From Duncaniella sp. (GTDB taxonomy: Bacteria; Bacteroidota; Bacteroidia; Bacteroidales; Muribaculaceae), in NCBI GenBank assembly GCA_029052375.1, contig JAIDJD010000334.1:1-32569 (forward strand): a stretch of 32,569 nt of DNA, read 5' to 3'. Under the pieces are notes generated by a model. It saw only the letters and a program-made list of their open reading frames with translations. It ran no database searches and was not told where the DNA came from. Numbering within the stretch: position 1 is the first letter of the stretch; every line of letters begins with the position of its first letter. The translations under genes were made by a program, and so were the position numbers. This document shows, in pieces, positions 32,378-32,569 of this stretch.

Positions 32378-32407
32378 AAAAAAGGCACGCACCAGCGTGC
32401 CTTTTTT
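32378..32407. terminator. Bidirectional terminator after rnfA
   Basis: GGCACGC (32384-32390) and GCGTGCC (32395-32401) form a 7-bp stem around ACCA, flanked by seven A on the left and six T on the right. The A/T runs also pair, and the structure can terminate from both sides. Confidence 0.93.
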
Positions 32408-32569
32408 CGTTTTCAGTTGTTATATATACAAGCCCCCCAGCCACTGCCAGACCTATCAGGCTTATAAATCTTATATATCGTATAAGCCTTATAAACCCAA
32501 TCTGCCCTTACAATAAACCAGCCCCACAGGCCGTTAGTCAAGGGGTATGGCGGGTTAGGGTGGGAAAAA
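32408..32569. other. AT-rich contig end with TTATA-type repeats, no gene seen
   Basis: No open frame of note. The stretch 32448-32495 has repeated CTTATA/TATAAG words. GGCTTATA (32459-32466) and TATAAGCC (32481-32488) form a perfect 8-bp inverted repeat around a 14-nt loop. Similar degenerate CTTATA arrays are common between genes of gut Bacteroidales. Confidence 0.5.

Overview
The window reads as the end of a contig from a GC-rich gut-type Bacteroidales, most like the Muribaculaceae. The evidence is: Bacteroidetes promoters (TTTG, 19-20 bp, TAnnTTTG) in front of several genes; almost no Shine-Dalgarno sequences; a PorZ-like protein with a type IX sorting domain; a two-component-regulator-type propeller sensor; a YfhO protein; lipoproteins with acidic +2 tails; an EttA ABC-F protein; and Rnf genes. 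Family-level placement is inference. Bases 1-53 are not genomic: they match an Illumina Nextera P5/i5 adapter plus the Tn5 mosaic end, so the first gene is cut by library construction.

Layout. 54-153 holds the tail of a possible thioredoxin-fold gene, followed by a terminator shared with a convergent, AT-richer membrane acyltransferase (249-1307, minus). Next, on plus, are rdgB, a PorZ-like propeller protein and an unrecognised 175-aa protein, meeting a minus-strand PatB/MalY aminotransferase. An orphan holin-family gene follows, then transketolase with a strong terminator, and an OmpA-family porin with a roughly 200-nt leader and its own terminator. 10892-15298 is a tightly overlapped biotin operon, bioA-bioF-bioG/bioC fusion-bioD, in which every junction is ATGA. 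bioB is absent. An RNase D-like exonuclease, an FNT-family channel and a small CPHC thioredoxin follow.

At 17398-20935 a minus-strand sensor (propeller, Y_Y_Y, one membrane helix, AraC HTH, no kinase) diverges from a 70-aa HTH protein and a surface-type lipoprotein. The minus strand then carries ettA, and a separate group ordered lipoprotein, YfhO, 160-aa unknown, xerD. A 500-bp block of tandem palindromic repeats (27471-27968) separates this group from ruvX-def. On plus, rplS has its own promoter and terminator. A final operon rnfD-rnfG-rnfE-rnfA starts from a separate promoter and ends in a bidirectional terminator; rnfB and rnfC are not next to it.

Most of the window is core metabolism and housekeeping. 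I see no clear defence island, prophage or complete new system. The least explained elements are the two-family palindromic repeat block, the kinase-less membrane AraC regulator with its divergent neighbours, the orphan holin with a palindromic promoter, and the split Rnf operon.
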